Assembly (NCBI RefSeq): GCF_014204815.1
Contig: NZ_JACHMC010000001.1
Coordinates: 868,001 to 932,000, forward strand
DNA: 64,000 bases
From: Micrococcus flavus
GTDB taxonomy: Bacteria > Actinomycetota > Actinomycetes > Actinomycetales > Micrococcaceae
Direction: 5' to 3'
The notes beneath the pieces are model-generated. The model did not search any database, was not told the DNA's origin, and saw only the letters and a program-made list of their open reading frames with translations. Shown piece by piece: positions 47,447 to 57,327 of this stretch; position 1 is the stretch's first letter; each line of letters opens with the position of its first letter. The position numbers and the translations under genes were made by a program.

Positions 47447-48982
47447 TTACCCGGCACGTCCGGCGATGAGGCCCATGAGGGTGCGCACCATCACGCCGGT
47501 CGCGTCGCGGGGGGTGTAGCCGTAGGCGGAGGACTCGTTGAACGAGGGGCCGGCGATGTCGAGGTGCGCCCAGGGGGTCGGCGCGGCGGCGCGCTCGTCC
47601 TCGGCGCGGCCGGCGTCGACGAACTCGCGCAGGAACGCGGCGGCGGTCATCATGCCGCCGAACCGCTCGCCCATGTTGGAGATGTCCGCCACGCGGGAGT
47701 CCAGGGAGGGGCGCAGCTGCTCAGGGATCGGCATGGCCCAGGCGAGCTCGCCGGCCGCCTCGGCGGCGGCCACGACCTCGTCGCGCAGGGCCTCGTCGCC
47801 CATCACGCCGGCGTGTCGCACGCCCAGGGCCACCAGCTGGGCGCCGGTGAGCGTCGCGATGTCGAGGACGGCGTCGGGGCGCTCGTCCGTGGCGGCCACG
47901 AGGGCGTCGGCCATGACCACGCGGCCCTCGGCGTCGGTGTTCATCACCTCGACCGTCTTGCCGCCGTACATGGTGATCACGTCCGAGGGGCGGATGGCGG
48001 TGTGCGAGGGCATGTTCTCGGCCAGGGCGAGCCAGCCGGTGACCTTCACGGGCAGGCCGAGCTCGGCGGCGGCGCGCACGACGGCGAACACCGTGGCGGC
48101 CCCGGCCATGTCCGACTTCATGGTCATCATGGACGCGGCGGGCTTGAGGGAGATGCCGCCCGTGTCGAACGTGATGCCCTTGCCCACGAGGGCGATGTGC
48201 GTCCGCGCGTCGGCCGGGGCGTGCTCGATCCGCACGAGGCGGGGCGGCCGCGACGAGCCCTGGCCGATCGCCAGGATGCCGCCGAAGCCCTCGGCGGCGA
48301 GCGCGTCCTCGTCCCAGACCTGCACGCGCACGTCCGAGCCGGCCAGCTCCTCGCGCACCGCGTCCGCGAAGGAGGCGGGGTACAGGTGGGACGGGGCGGT
48401 GTTGACGAGGTCGCGCACGGCGCAGACGGCGTCACCGACGACGGCGGCGCGCGCCAGGACCGGGGAGGCCGCCTCCTCCCCGACGGTCGTGACGACCTCG
48501 ATGCGGGAGACCGGTGCGGACGAGGAGGCGGCCTCGCGGGCGGCCTCGGACTTGAGCGCCGTGAACGTGTAGGCGCCCAGGGTCGCGCCCTCGGCGACCG
48601 CGGCGAGGCGCTCGGGCGTGTCGGCGGGCAGGGCCAGGGCGACGGCCTCGGTCCCGGCGAGGGAGCGCACGGCCGCGCCGGCGGCGTGGCGCAGGGCCTC
48701 GAGACCGGCGGCGCCGTCGTCGTCCAGCTCGCCCACGCCCACGAGGACGAGCAGCGGCCAGCGCGAGCCGGCGAGGCCGGGCAGGCGGTGCACCTCGTCG
48801 GCGCGCGCGCGCACGCCCAGCAGCTCGAAGGACTCCTCCAGGGCGGAGGCCGCGTCCTGCGGCAGGGCGTCGGTCAGGAGCACGGGGCCGTCGGGCCCGG
48901 CGCCGACGCCGACGATGACCGCCGGTGCGGTGACCTCCTCCAGGGCTCGGGGGGTCAGCGAGGGGCGGTCCTTCGAGATCAC
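47447..48982 (-). CDS. pepA: Leucyl aminopeptidase (M17)
   Basis: Cytosolic two-metal aminopeptidase. The 511-residue protein has the M17 signature NTDAEGRVVMADAL, and the metal/catalytic segments GKGITFDTGGISLKP and MKSDMAGAA. The GTG start at 48982 has GGAAGGA at six bases. Its position next to the lpd-E2 genes is conserved in actinobacteria (pepB in mycobacteria). Divergent from the PAC2 gene. Confidence 0.95.
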   Translation of the reverse strand: MISKDRPSLTPRALEEVTAPAVIVGVGAGPDGPVLLTDALPQDAASALEESFELLGVRARADEVHRLPGLAGSRWPLLVLVGVGELDDDGAAGLEALRHAAGAAVRSLAGTEAVALALPADTPERLAAVAEGATLGAYTFTALKSEAAREAASSSAPVSRIEVVTTVGEEAASPVLARAAVVGDAVCAVRDLVNTAPSHLYPASFADAVREELAGSDVRVQVWDEDALAAEGFGGILAIGQGSSRPPRLVRIEHAPADARTHIALVGKGITFDTGGISLKPAASMMTMKSDMAGAATVFAVVRAAAELGLPVKVTGWLALAENMPSHTAIRPSDVITMYGGKTVEVMNTDAEGRVVMADALVAATDERPDAVLDIATLTGAQLVALGVRHAGVMGDEALRDEVVAAAEAAGELAWAMPIPEQLRPSLDSRVADISNMGERFGGMMTAAAFLREFVDAGRAEDERAAAPTPWAHLDIAGPSFNESSAYGYTPRDATGVMVRTLMGLIAGRAG

Positions 48983-49095
48983 GGGGATCCTTCCATGGCG
49001 GGGGCTGGGGCTGCGTCGGCCGCGCGGGGGCGGACGGGCGCGTCCCGCGTCATCCTAGCCAGCCCGCCCCCGGGGACGGCAGACCGGGGCGGCAT

Positions 49096-49122
49096 GGAAT
49101 AGGGGGGCCGGTCTGCAGGGTT
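49096..49122 (+). promoter_or_regulatory. Candidate sigma-R/SigH-type promoter of the PAC2 gene
   Basis: GGAAT (49096-49100), 19-base spacer, GTT (49120-49122). The consensus for actinobacterial thiol-stress ECF sigma factors is GGAAT-N18-19-GTT. The start would fall 50-60 bases before the predicted GTG. Confidence 0.55.
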
Positions 49123-49180
49123 GACCCGGGACGACCCGTCGGCCTCCGCCGGGGGACAGGACCACCGGAAGGCGGCACTC

Positions 49181-50164
49181 GTGCTGGATCCCACGCAGCT
49201 CTACACCCGTGACGACGGCGAGGACGCCGTGCCCGCGGGCCTCGGCCTGCTGGTCACGCTCACGGGCCACCTCGACGCCGGCCACGTCGGCCGGCAGCTG
49301 CGCTCCGCCCTGCGGGAGCACCTGACCCACCGGACCGTGGCCTCGTTCGACCTGGACCAGCTGCACGACTACCGGGCCCGGCGTCCGCGGGTGCGGTTCG
49401 AGCACGACCGGTACACCGACCTGCGGCTGCCCGCCCTGACGGTGGACCTCGTGGAGGACCTCCTGGGCCGGCCGTTCCTGCTGCTGTCCGGACCCGAGCC
49501 GGACCTGCAGTGGCAGCGGTTCACGGCGGCGGTCCTGGGGCTCGCCCGGGAGTGGGGGGTGGACACGGTCACGTTCGTGGACGCCGCCCCGCTGCCGGTG
49601 CCGCACACGCGGCGGGTGGGGGTGACCACCCACGGCACGCGCACGGACGCCCTCGAGGGCCTGTCCACCTGGAGTCCGGAGGCCGACGTCGTCGCGGGCG
49701 CCCTCCAGATGCTCGAGCTGCGCGCGGGCGAGGCGGGCCTGGCCACCGCGGGGTACACGGTCCACGTGCCGCACTACGTGGCCGAGGCCGCCTATCCGCC
49801 CGGCGCCGTGGCGGCGCTCGAGTACGTGGGGGCCGCGATGGGCCTGATGATGCCGACGGACGAGCTGCGCGACGCCGCACGCGAGGTGGAGGCGGAGATC
49901 GAGCGCCAGGTGACGGCCTCCCCGGAGGTCCAGCAGATGATCGCAGGCCTGGAGAAGAACCACGACCAGAACGCGGAGGAGCAGGAGCGCTCCCTGCTGG
50001 AGTCCGCGGAGGGGCTGCCCGACGGGGAGGAGATCGCCTCCGCGGTGGAGGAGTACCTGGCCCGTCGCGACGAGTCGGTGCACCCCCGCACGCACGGGAC
50101 CGGGCCGACCCCTCCTGCACAGGACGACGACGCGCCCGACCCGTCCACGGACCGGGCGGACTGA
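49181..50164 (+). CDS. PAC2-family (proteasome assembly chaperone-like) protein
   Basis: A 327-residue protein of the actinobacterial PAC2 family, with LDPTQLYTRDD at the start, VPAGLGLLVTLTGHLDAGHVGRQL, YTVHVPHYVAEAAYPPGAVAALEY and a C-terminal coiled-coil/acidic tail. I start at GTG 49181, preceded by GGAAGG at eight bases; a TTG at 49121 is in frame but overlaps the predicted promoter. Relatives of eukaryotic proteasome chaperones, but a role in bacterial proteasome assembly is not shown. Confidence 0.87.
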   Translation: MLDPTQLYTRDDGEDAVPAGLGLLVTLTGHLDAGHVGRQLRSALREHLTHRTVASFDLDQLHDYRARRPRVRFEHDRYTDLRLPALTVDLVEDLLGRPFLLLSGPEPDLQWQRFTAAVLGLAREWGVDTVTFVDAAPLPVPHTRRVGVTTHGTRTDALEGLSTWSPEADVVAGALQMLELRAGEAGLATAGYTVHVPHYVAEAAYPPGAVAALEYVGAAMGLMMPTDELRDAAREVEAEIERQVTASPEVQQMIAGLEKNHDQNAEEQERSLLESAEGLPDGEEIASAVEEYLARRDESVHPRTHGTGPTPPAQDDDAPDPSTDRAD

Positions 50165-50202
50165 GGAGCCCACCGGGCCGTCGCGCGCGCAGGCTCGGAG
50201 GC

Positions 50203-51363
50203 ATGGACCAGCTTCCCGGACCGACCGCCTCCCTCCCGCCGCACGGCCCGCGCTCCGTCGACGACCCCGCGGCCGGCCCCCCGCCGCCGACGTTGCGCGC
50301 GCGGGGCGTGGACGACCTCCTCGGCTACGCCGGGCACGTCCTCGGAGCGCTGCGGCCGGGCTCGCTCGTCCTGGTCGCCCTCCACGGCACCGTGCTGGGC
50401 GCCGTGGTGCGGGTGGACCTGCCGCCCCCGGGCGCGGGCGAGGGACCGGCCGGGGAGCGGTGGGCGGCGGCCGTGGCCGAGGTGCTGACCCGTGACCGGT
50501 CCGCGGACGCAGCCGTGGCCCTCGCGCTCGCGGAGGACGGTCCGCGGCTGCCCGGCCGGGCGGCGGCACCGGCATGGCTCGACCCGCTGGCGGCGGCCCT
50601 GGCCGTCCGGGGTCGACCCTTGCGGGAGGGCTGGACCGTGCGCACGGGACTCGCCCATCCGTGGTGGGGGCCCGCGGGCCGCGACCCCGGGGGAGCGGAC
50701 GGCGGGGTCGCCGTGGCCGTCGACCCGGGCGCCTCGGAGCTGTCCCTGCACCTGATCGGCCGGGGCTCCGTCTGGGGGCTGCGGTCCGAGCACGTGCACG
50801 TGCCCCGGCACCGGCCGCCCGGTCCGGCCGCGGCTGCCGAGTGGAAGAGGTGCACCCCGGTGTCCGGCGCCCCCGCGTCCGGGTCCCTCGCGGGTTGGCT
50901 CGAGGCCTGGGACCACGTCCTGACCGAGGGGCGGACCTCAGCCGCCGCGCCGGCCCCCTCGGACGCGTGGCTGGGCGGGCCGCTCGTGCGGGCGACCTGG
51001 CGCGACGCCCTCCTGCTGCACGCCGCATCCTCCCCGGGTGCCAGACCGGCGGATCCCGTCGTGCGGGCCGCCGTGCTGACGGGCCGGGCGGCGCAGGCGC
51101 CCGACTGGCGCCGGCTGGACGTCCTGTGGAGCCGGCTCCGGGGGCTCTCCGTCCACGCCCCGGCCCGACACGCCGCGCAGGCGCTGACGCTCGCCGCCTG
51201 GGTGGCGTGGGCCCGGGGCGAGGGCTCCGCTGCGGGCGCCCACCTCGAGGCGGCCGCCGGGCTCGCGGCGCCGGACGGCCTGGGGAGGGTGCTCGAGCGC
51301 CTGGTGGGGTCCGGCGTCGTGTGCGAGTGGGCCGCCGACCCGCGGCGGTGCTGGCGGCCCTGA
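50203..51363 (+). CDS. DUF4192 protein
   Basis: A 386-residue soluble protein of the actinobacterial DUF4192 family, recognisable from the N-terminal LRARGVDDLLGYAGHVLGALRPGSLVLVALHGTVLGAVVRVDLP and the C-terminal VHAPARHAAQALTLAAWVAWARGEGSAAGAHLEAA. The family is often found next to the principal sigma factor gene. Function unknown. The start ATG follows GGAGG closely (two bases), so the ribosome site is poorly spaced; a CAGGCT seven bases above the ATG could be a weak leaderless -10. Confidence 0.82.
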   Translation: MDQLPGPTASLPPHGPRSVDDPAAGPPPPTLRARGVDDLLGYAGHVLGALRPGSLVLVALHGTVLGAVVRVDLPPPGAGEGPAGERWAAAVAEVLTRDRSADAAVALALAEDGPRLPGRAAAPAWLDPLAAALAVRGRPLREGWTVRTGLAHPWWGPAGRDPGGADGGVAVAVDPGASELSLHLIGRGSVWGLRSEHVHVPRHRPPGPAAAAEWKRCTPVSGAPASGSLAGWLEAWDHVLTEGRTSAAAPAPSDAWLGGPLVRATWRDALLLHAASSPGARPADPVVRAAVLTGRAAQAPDWRRLDVLWSRLRGLSVHAPARHAAQALTLAAWVAWARGEGSAAGAHLEAAAGLAAPDGLGRVLERLVGSGVVCEWAADPRRCWRP

Positions 51364-51439
51364 GGCGGGGCCCGTGGGAGGATGACGGGGCTCGACGTGG
51401 ACCGCCCCCGGCGGTCGCGTCCGACTCCTCGGCAGCCTG

Positions 51440-51465
51440 GAATAGACCCCGGGGACGCGGTGTTG
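51440..51465 (+). promoter_or_regulatory. Sigma-R/SigH-type promoter of sigA
   Basis: GGAAT (51440-51444), 18-base spacer, GTT (51463-51465) is an exact match to the consensus of the thiol-oxidative stress ECF sigma factors. In Streptomyces hrdB (the principal sigma gene) has a SigR-dependent promoter, so the arrangement has precedent. Confidence 0.65.
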
Positions 51466-51528
51466 CGAGCACGTAAGACCCTGGCATCCGTGCGGGCCCC
51501 GGCATCAGCCGTGGCCCGGTGCGCGGAC

Positions 51529-51560
51529 TTGACAGGGTCACACCTAGTTGCACTGCAGTG
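51529..51560 (+). promoter_or_regulatory. Possible second sigA promoter region
   Basis: A perfect TTGACA (51529-51534) is followed 16 bases later by the palindrome CACTGCAGTG (51551-51560). No good TANNNT lies at 16-18 bases from the hexamer, so the -10 of this promoter is unclear. Confidence 0.35.
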
Positions 51561-51601
51561 TTCCGCGCCGTCCGGGTGCGGACCCGAGGGAAAGGCCACG
51601 A

Positions 51602-53017
51602 GTGACCACGTCGACGACCAACGACGAGAAGGACGTCCGCACGGGCACCGCGTCGGGATCCGCACGGAGCACCGCCGCGGCCGAGAAGTCCACCGGGACG
51701 GCCCCGAAGAAGACGGCGGCGGCCAAGAAGCCCGCCGCCAAGAAGACCCCGACGACCGCGACGAGGAAGACCGCCGCCAAGAAGCCCGCGACCAAGAAGC
51801 CCGCCACCAAGGCCGCGGCCGAGAAGGCCGCGGCCACGACGTCGTCGGCCGCGAAGGCCGCCGCGGAGCCGGAGGAACAGCCGCTGCCCCGGGACGAGGA
51901 GCGCCTCGTGACCGACGACGCCGTCGAGGCGGCGTCCCAGGACTCGGACGACGACGACGCGGACGGCTCGGACGCGGCGGAGGCCCCCGCCGTCGTCGAG
52001 GAGGCCGTCACCGGCGAGACCGTGTTCGGGAAGGCGGCCACGAAGGGCGCCTTCGTGATGGACAACTCGGAGGACGACGCCCCGGTCCAGCAGGTCGTGG
52101 TGGCCGGCGCCACCGCCGATCCGGTGAAGGACTACCTCAAGCAGATCGGCAAGGTCGCCCTGCTGAACGCGGAGCAGGAGGTGGACCTCGCCATGCGGAT
52201 CGAGGCCGGCCTCTACGCCGAGCACCACTTCGCCGAGAACCCCCCGGAGGACTACCGCCTGCGCCGCGACGTCGAGCTGATCATCGCCGACGGCCGCCGG
52301 GCGAAGAACCACCTGCTCGAGGCCAACCTGCGCCTCGTCGTCTCCCTGGCCAAGCGGTACACCGGCCGCGGCATGCTGTTCCTGGACCTCATCCAGGAGG
52401 GCAACCTCGGCCTCATCCGCGCCGTGGAGAAGTTCGACTACACCAAGGGTTTCAAGTTCTCCACCTACGCCACCTGGTGGATCCGCCAGGCCATCACCCG
52501 CGCCATGGCGGACCAGGCCCGTACCATCCGCATCCCGGTGCACATGGTCGAGGTGATCAACAAGCTCGCCCGCGTCCAGCGGCAGATGCTCCAGGACCTG
52601 GGCCGCGAGCCCACCCCGGAGGAACTGGCCAAGGAGCTGGACATGACCCCGGAGAAGGTCGTGGAGGTGCAGAAGTACGGCCGCGAGCCCATCTCCCTGC
52701 ACACCCCGCTGGGCGAGGACGGCGACTCCGAGTTCGGCGACCTCATCGAGGACTCCGAGGCCGTCGTCCCGGCCGACGCCGTGTCCTTCACGCTCCTGCA
52801 GGAGCAGCTGCACTCGGTGCTGGACACGCTCTCCGAGCGCGAGGCCGGCGTCGTGGCCATGCGCTTCGGCCTCACGGACGGCCAGCCCAAGACGCTCGAC
52901 GAGATCGGCAAGGTCTACGGCGTGACGCGCGAGCGCATCCGTCAGATCGAGTCCAAGACCATGTCCAAGCTGCGCCACCCGTCCCGGTCCCAGGTCCTCC
53001 GGGACTACCTAGACTGA
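51602..53017 (+). CDS. sigA: Principal RNA polymerase sigma factor
   Basis: Housekeeping sigma70. The 471-residue protein has region 1.2 from about D173 ([11 protein letters not shown]), region 2 with [27 protein letters not shown] and [13 protein letters not shown], region 3 and region 4.2 ending [31 protein letters not shown]. The first 100 or so residues are a Lys/Ala/Pro-rich tail like a histone H1 tail (29-76, repeats of the KKPA type), then an acidic stretch. GTG 51602 has GAGGGAAAGG upstream. Also called rpoD or hrdB. Confidence 0.96.
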   Translation: MTTSTTNDEKDVRTGTASGSARSTAAAEKSTGTAPKKTAAAKKPAAKKTPTTATRKTAAKKPATKKPATKAAAEKAAATTSSAAKAAAEPEEQPLPRDEERLVTDDAVEAASQDSDDDDADGSDAAEAPAVVEEAVTGETVFGKAATKGAFVMDNSEDDAPVQQVVVAGATADPVKDYLKQIGKVALLNAEQEVDLAMRIEAGLYAEHHFAENPPEDYRLRRDVELIIADGRRAKNHLLEANLRLVVSLAKRYTGRGMLFLDLIQEGNLGLIRAVEKFDYTKGFKFSTYATWWIRQAITRAMADQARTIRIPVHMVEVINKLARVQRQMLQDLGREPTPEELAKELDMTPEKVVEVQKYGREPISLHTPLGEDGDSEFGDLIEDSEAVVPADAVSFTLLQEQLHSVLDTLSEREAGVVAMRFGLTDGQPKTLDEIGKVYGVTRERIRQIESKTMSKLRHPSRSQVLRDYLD

Positions 53018-53030
53018 GTCCGGGCGGCCC

Positions 53031-53080
53031 ACGACGACGGCCCGCCGCCTCCCCGGGGGAGGCGACGGGCCGTCGTGGTG
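53031..53080. terminator. Bidirectional terminator after sigA
   Basis: An inverted repeat of just over 20 bases with one mismatch and a short loop centred near 53055, in the gap between the convergent sigA and zinc-ribbon genes. Confidence 0.8.
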
Positions 53081-53090
53081 TCGAGGCGGG

Positions 53091-53315
53091 TCAGTCGTCC
53101 GCCGGCTCGGGGCGGGCGTGCAGGTCCTCGGTCTGGTCCTGCCACACGCTGGCCTGGGGACGCAGCGCGTCCTCCACGGCGCGGGCGTGGTGGCCGCAGA
53201 ACAGCAGCTCGCCGCCGGAGGGCAGGATCGCGCGCACGAAGGCCTGGGCCCCGCAGCGGTCGCAGCGGTCGGAGAGGGTGAGGGCGGCCGGTTCGGCCAC
53301 GGCGGTGATGGACAT
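53091..53315 (-). CDS. Small zinc-ribbon protein (DUF7455-type)
   Basis: A 74-residue protein with CDRCGAQAFVRAILPSGGELLFCGHHARAVEDALR: two Cys in CDRC, then CGHH, a likely zinc site. The start ATG has AGGAGG at five to six bases. It lies next to sigA in many actinobacteria. Function unknown; it may bind nucleic acid or polymerase, but nothing here shows it. Confidence 0.85.
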   Translation of the reverse strand: MSITAVAEPAALTLSDRCDRCGAQAFVRAILPSGGELLFCGHHARAVEDALRPQASVWQDQTEDLHARPEPADD

Positions 53316-53514
53316 GCTGTCCTCCTGATCTGTCGGGTCGGTGGGGGGCAGGGCAGCGCGGCTCCTGCGCCTCGTGTCCCCTGGAACGGCCAGCATGGCA
53401 CCGGTGCTTCCCGGCAGGGCGCCGGGGAGCGGCGGTTTCGCCACCCGCGTATGCGCCCCCCTGCGCCGTCCTGGGGGACCGCCCGCCCCCCGCTGTCGTG
53501 TCCGGGGCCCGGAG

Positions 53515-53520
53515 TAGTCT
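53515..53520 (+). promoter_or_regulatory. Candidate -10 box of parE
   Basis: TAGTCT 39 bases before the parE GTG, giving a leader of about 33 bases with GGAAGGA as ribosome site. The remaining 53316-53514 gap shows no other feature I can support. Confidence 0.4.
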
Positions 53521-53559
53521 GGTCGGACGCCCGCCGCCCCCTGGAAGGATCCGTCCCCC

Positions 53560-55665
<2,106 letters not shown>

Positions 55666-55672
55666 GCGTCCT

Positions 55673-55694
55673 CGGGCGTCCCCGGGGACGCCCG
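55673..55694 (+). terminator. Hairpin after parE
   Basis: A 22-base perfect palindrome (effective stem 9 base pairs, loop 4) starting eight bases after the parE stop and ending just before the -10 box of the next gene. Confidence 0.65.
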
Positions 55695-55705
55695 GCGGGG
55701 CTTGC

Positions 55706-55711
55706 TAGGGT
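55706..55711 (+). promoter_or_regulatory. -10 box of the small membrane protein gene (leaderless type)
   Basis: TAGGGT six bases before ATG 55718; the spacer CGGGCC has no ribosome site. Confidence 0.55.
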
Positions 55712-55717
55712 CGGGCC

Positions 55718-56218
55718 ATGGACACCGGCAGCCAGGACACCGCACATGCCGCCGTGGTCGACGCCGGCTCGGCAGCCTCGGCCCGGCCCGCGGACACCCC
55801 GCCCCGGGTGGACGCGCCCGCCTGGCGTGCGGCCGGCGTCGGGATGGCCTTCGGGATGGCCGCGGTCGTCTGGAGCCTGCACGCGCGGCTCCCCGACTGG
55901 GTGGCGGTCGGCGCCGTCGCCGGTCTCCTGGCCCTCGGCCTCCTCTGCATGGCAGGGCTGCGGTTCGTCGTGGACCAGGACAAGGCCCGCCGGACCGTGT
56001 TCTACACCGGCGAGGGGCAGGGCTCCTGGTTCGCCGTGAACGTCTTCGGGATGTTCCAGATCCCCTGGGTCTTCATCACCGGCATCACGGAGACCGTCCC
56101 GCTCGTCCTCAGCGCCTCCGGGCTCGGCATCGTGGTCGCCGTCGCGAACCAGACGATCGTCTCCCGGTGCATGACGCGCCGGCCCCAGCCCGCACCGGAG
56201 ATCGTCCCCCTCGGCTGA
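55718..56218 (+). CDS. Four-helix membrane protein of unknown function
   Basis: A 166-residue protein with a hydrophilic N-terminus (about 1-35) and four predicted helices (about 36-54, 60-80, 104-124, 128-147). Between helices 2 and 3 is a charged loop DQDKARRTVFYTGEGQGSW. I do not recognise a family. It is convergent with oleD, and I see no strong terminator in the 35-base gap between them. Confidence 0.75.
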   Translation: MDTGSQDTAHAAVVDAGSAASARPADTPPRVDAPAWRAAGVGMAFGMAAVVWSLHARLPDWVAVGAVAGLLALGLLCMAGLRFVVDQDKARRTVFYTGEGQGSWFAVNVFGMFQIPWVFITGITETVPLVLSASGLGIVVAVANQTIVSRCMTRRPQPAPEIVPLG

Positions 56219-56253
56219 CGGGGGACGGGGCGGGACGGGCCCGGCGGTCCGGC

Positions 56254-57327
56254 TCACCGGTCGCGGTAGTACGCCGCCAGGCGGTGCAGACCCTCGTCGA
56301 TCGACACGGTGGGGGTCCACTCGAGCACCTCGCGGGTGCGGCGCTGGTCGAACCAGTGCGCCGTGGAGAGCTGCTCGGCGAGGAACTCGGTGAGGGGCGG
56401 CTCGCCGTCGGCCGAGCCGATGCCCGCCGAGCGCACCCGGAACAGGTCCCGCTCCCACACCCTCTCGATCAGGGCGCCGGCGCGGCGGGCCAGGCCCGCG
56501 GGCACGGTGCGCTCGGGCTCGGGGGCCCCACCGGCCAGCGCGATGCCGCGCACGAGCTCGCCCACGGGGCGGGGCTCGCCGTTGGTCACCACGAGCGCCT
56601 CGCCGTGGGTGTGGTCCACGGCCGCGACGGCGGCCACCACGGCCTCCACCGCGTTGCCCGTGTAGAGCGTGTCGATCAGGGGCGCGCCCGTGCCCAGCAC
56701 GGGCATGCGGCCCTCGCGGGAGCGCTGGACGATCCGGTCGGTGAGCTGCAGGTCTCCGGGTCCCCACATCAGATGGGGGCGCAGGACCAGCACCCGGAAG
56801 TCCTCGGTGTCCGCCTCCAGGGCGATCAGCTCCCCGGCGGCCTTGGTGCGCGCGTACGGGCCGCGGGCGCGCTCCGGGTCGGCCGGGCCCGCCCCCTCGC
56901 CGACGATGGAGGAGCCCGCGTGGGCGACGGAGGGGGAGGAGATGTGGACGAACCGGCGCACCCCCCGGCGGCGCGCGGCGTGCACGAGGATCCGCGTGCC
57001 CTCCACGTTGACCGCGCGGAACTCCTCCTCGGGTCCGGACATCGAGACCTTCGCGGCCACGTGCACCACGGTGTCCACGCTCTCGAGGGCGTCCTCCACG
57101 GCCGCGGGGTCCGTCACGGAGCCCAGGACGTCCCGCACGCCCGGCACGCCCGAGGGCCGGCGCTGGAGCGTCGTCACCTCCGTGCCGGACTCGGCCAGCA
57201 CGCGGGCGGTGCCCGCGCCCAGCAGTCCGGAGGCCCCGGTCACGAGGGCGCGTCGGCTGACCACGCGCTCCACGAGCTGCGGCAGGCCGTCGTCGTCGAC
57301 GTGGATCTCGATGCCCATGCCGCTCAC
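56254..57327 (-). CDS. oleD: OleD, 2-alkyl-3-ketoacid reductase of alkene biosynthesis
   Basis: NAD(P)H-dependent short-chain (extended SDR) reductase that reduces the beta-keto acid made by OleA. The 357-residue protein has the nucleotide loop VTGASGLLG (29-37), HISSPSV and the catalytic Y158-xxx-K162 (YARTK). I start at GTG 57327, overlapping the oleBC stop (GTGA), which suggests coupled translation; ATG 57318 in frame is the alternative. The order oleA-oleBC-oleD on one strand is the M. luteus arrangement. Confidence 0.92.
   Translation of the reverse strand: MSGMGIEIHVDDDGLPQLVERVVSRRALVTGASGLLGAGTARVLAESGTEVTTLQRRPSGVPGVRDVLGSVTDPAAVEDALESVDTVVHVAAKVSMSGPEEEFRAVNVEGTRILVHAARRRGVRRFVHISSPSVAHAGSSIVGEGAGPADPERARGPYARTKAAGELIALEADTEDFRVLVLRPHLMWGPGDLQLTDRIVQRSREGRMPVLGTGAPLIDTLYTGNAVEAVVAAVAAVDHTHGEALVVTNGEPRPVGELVRGIALAGGAPEPERTVPAGLARRAGALIERVWERDLFRVRSAGIGSADGEPPLTEFLAEQLSTAHWFDQRRTREVLEWTPTVSIDEGLHRLAAYYRDR

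Noticed and set aside
49121-49180. TTG 49121 as the start of the PAC2 gene
   Set aside because: It overlaps the predicted sigma-R-type -10 element, has no ribosome site, and the family's proteins begin at the LDPTQLY segment given by GTG 49181.
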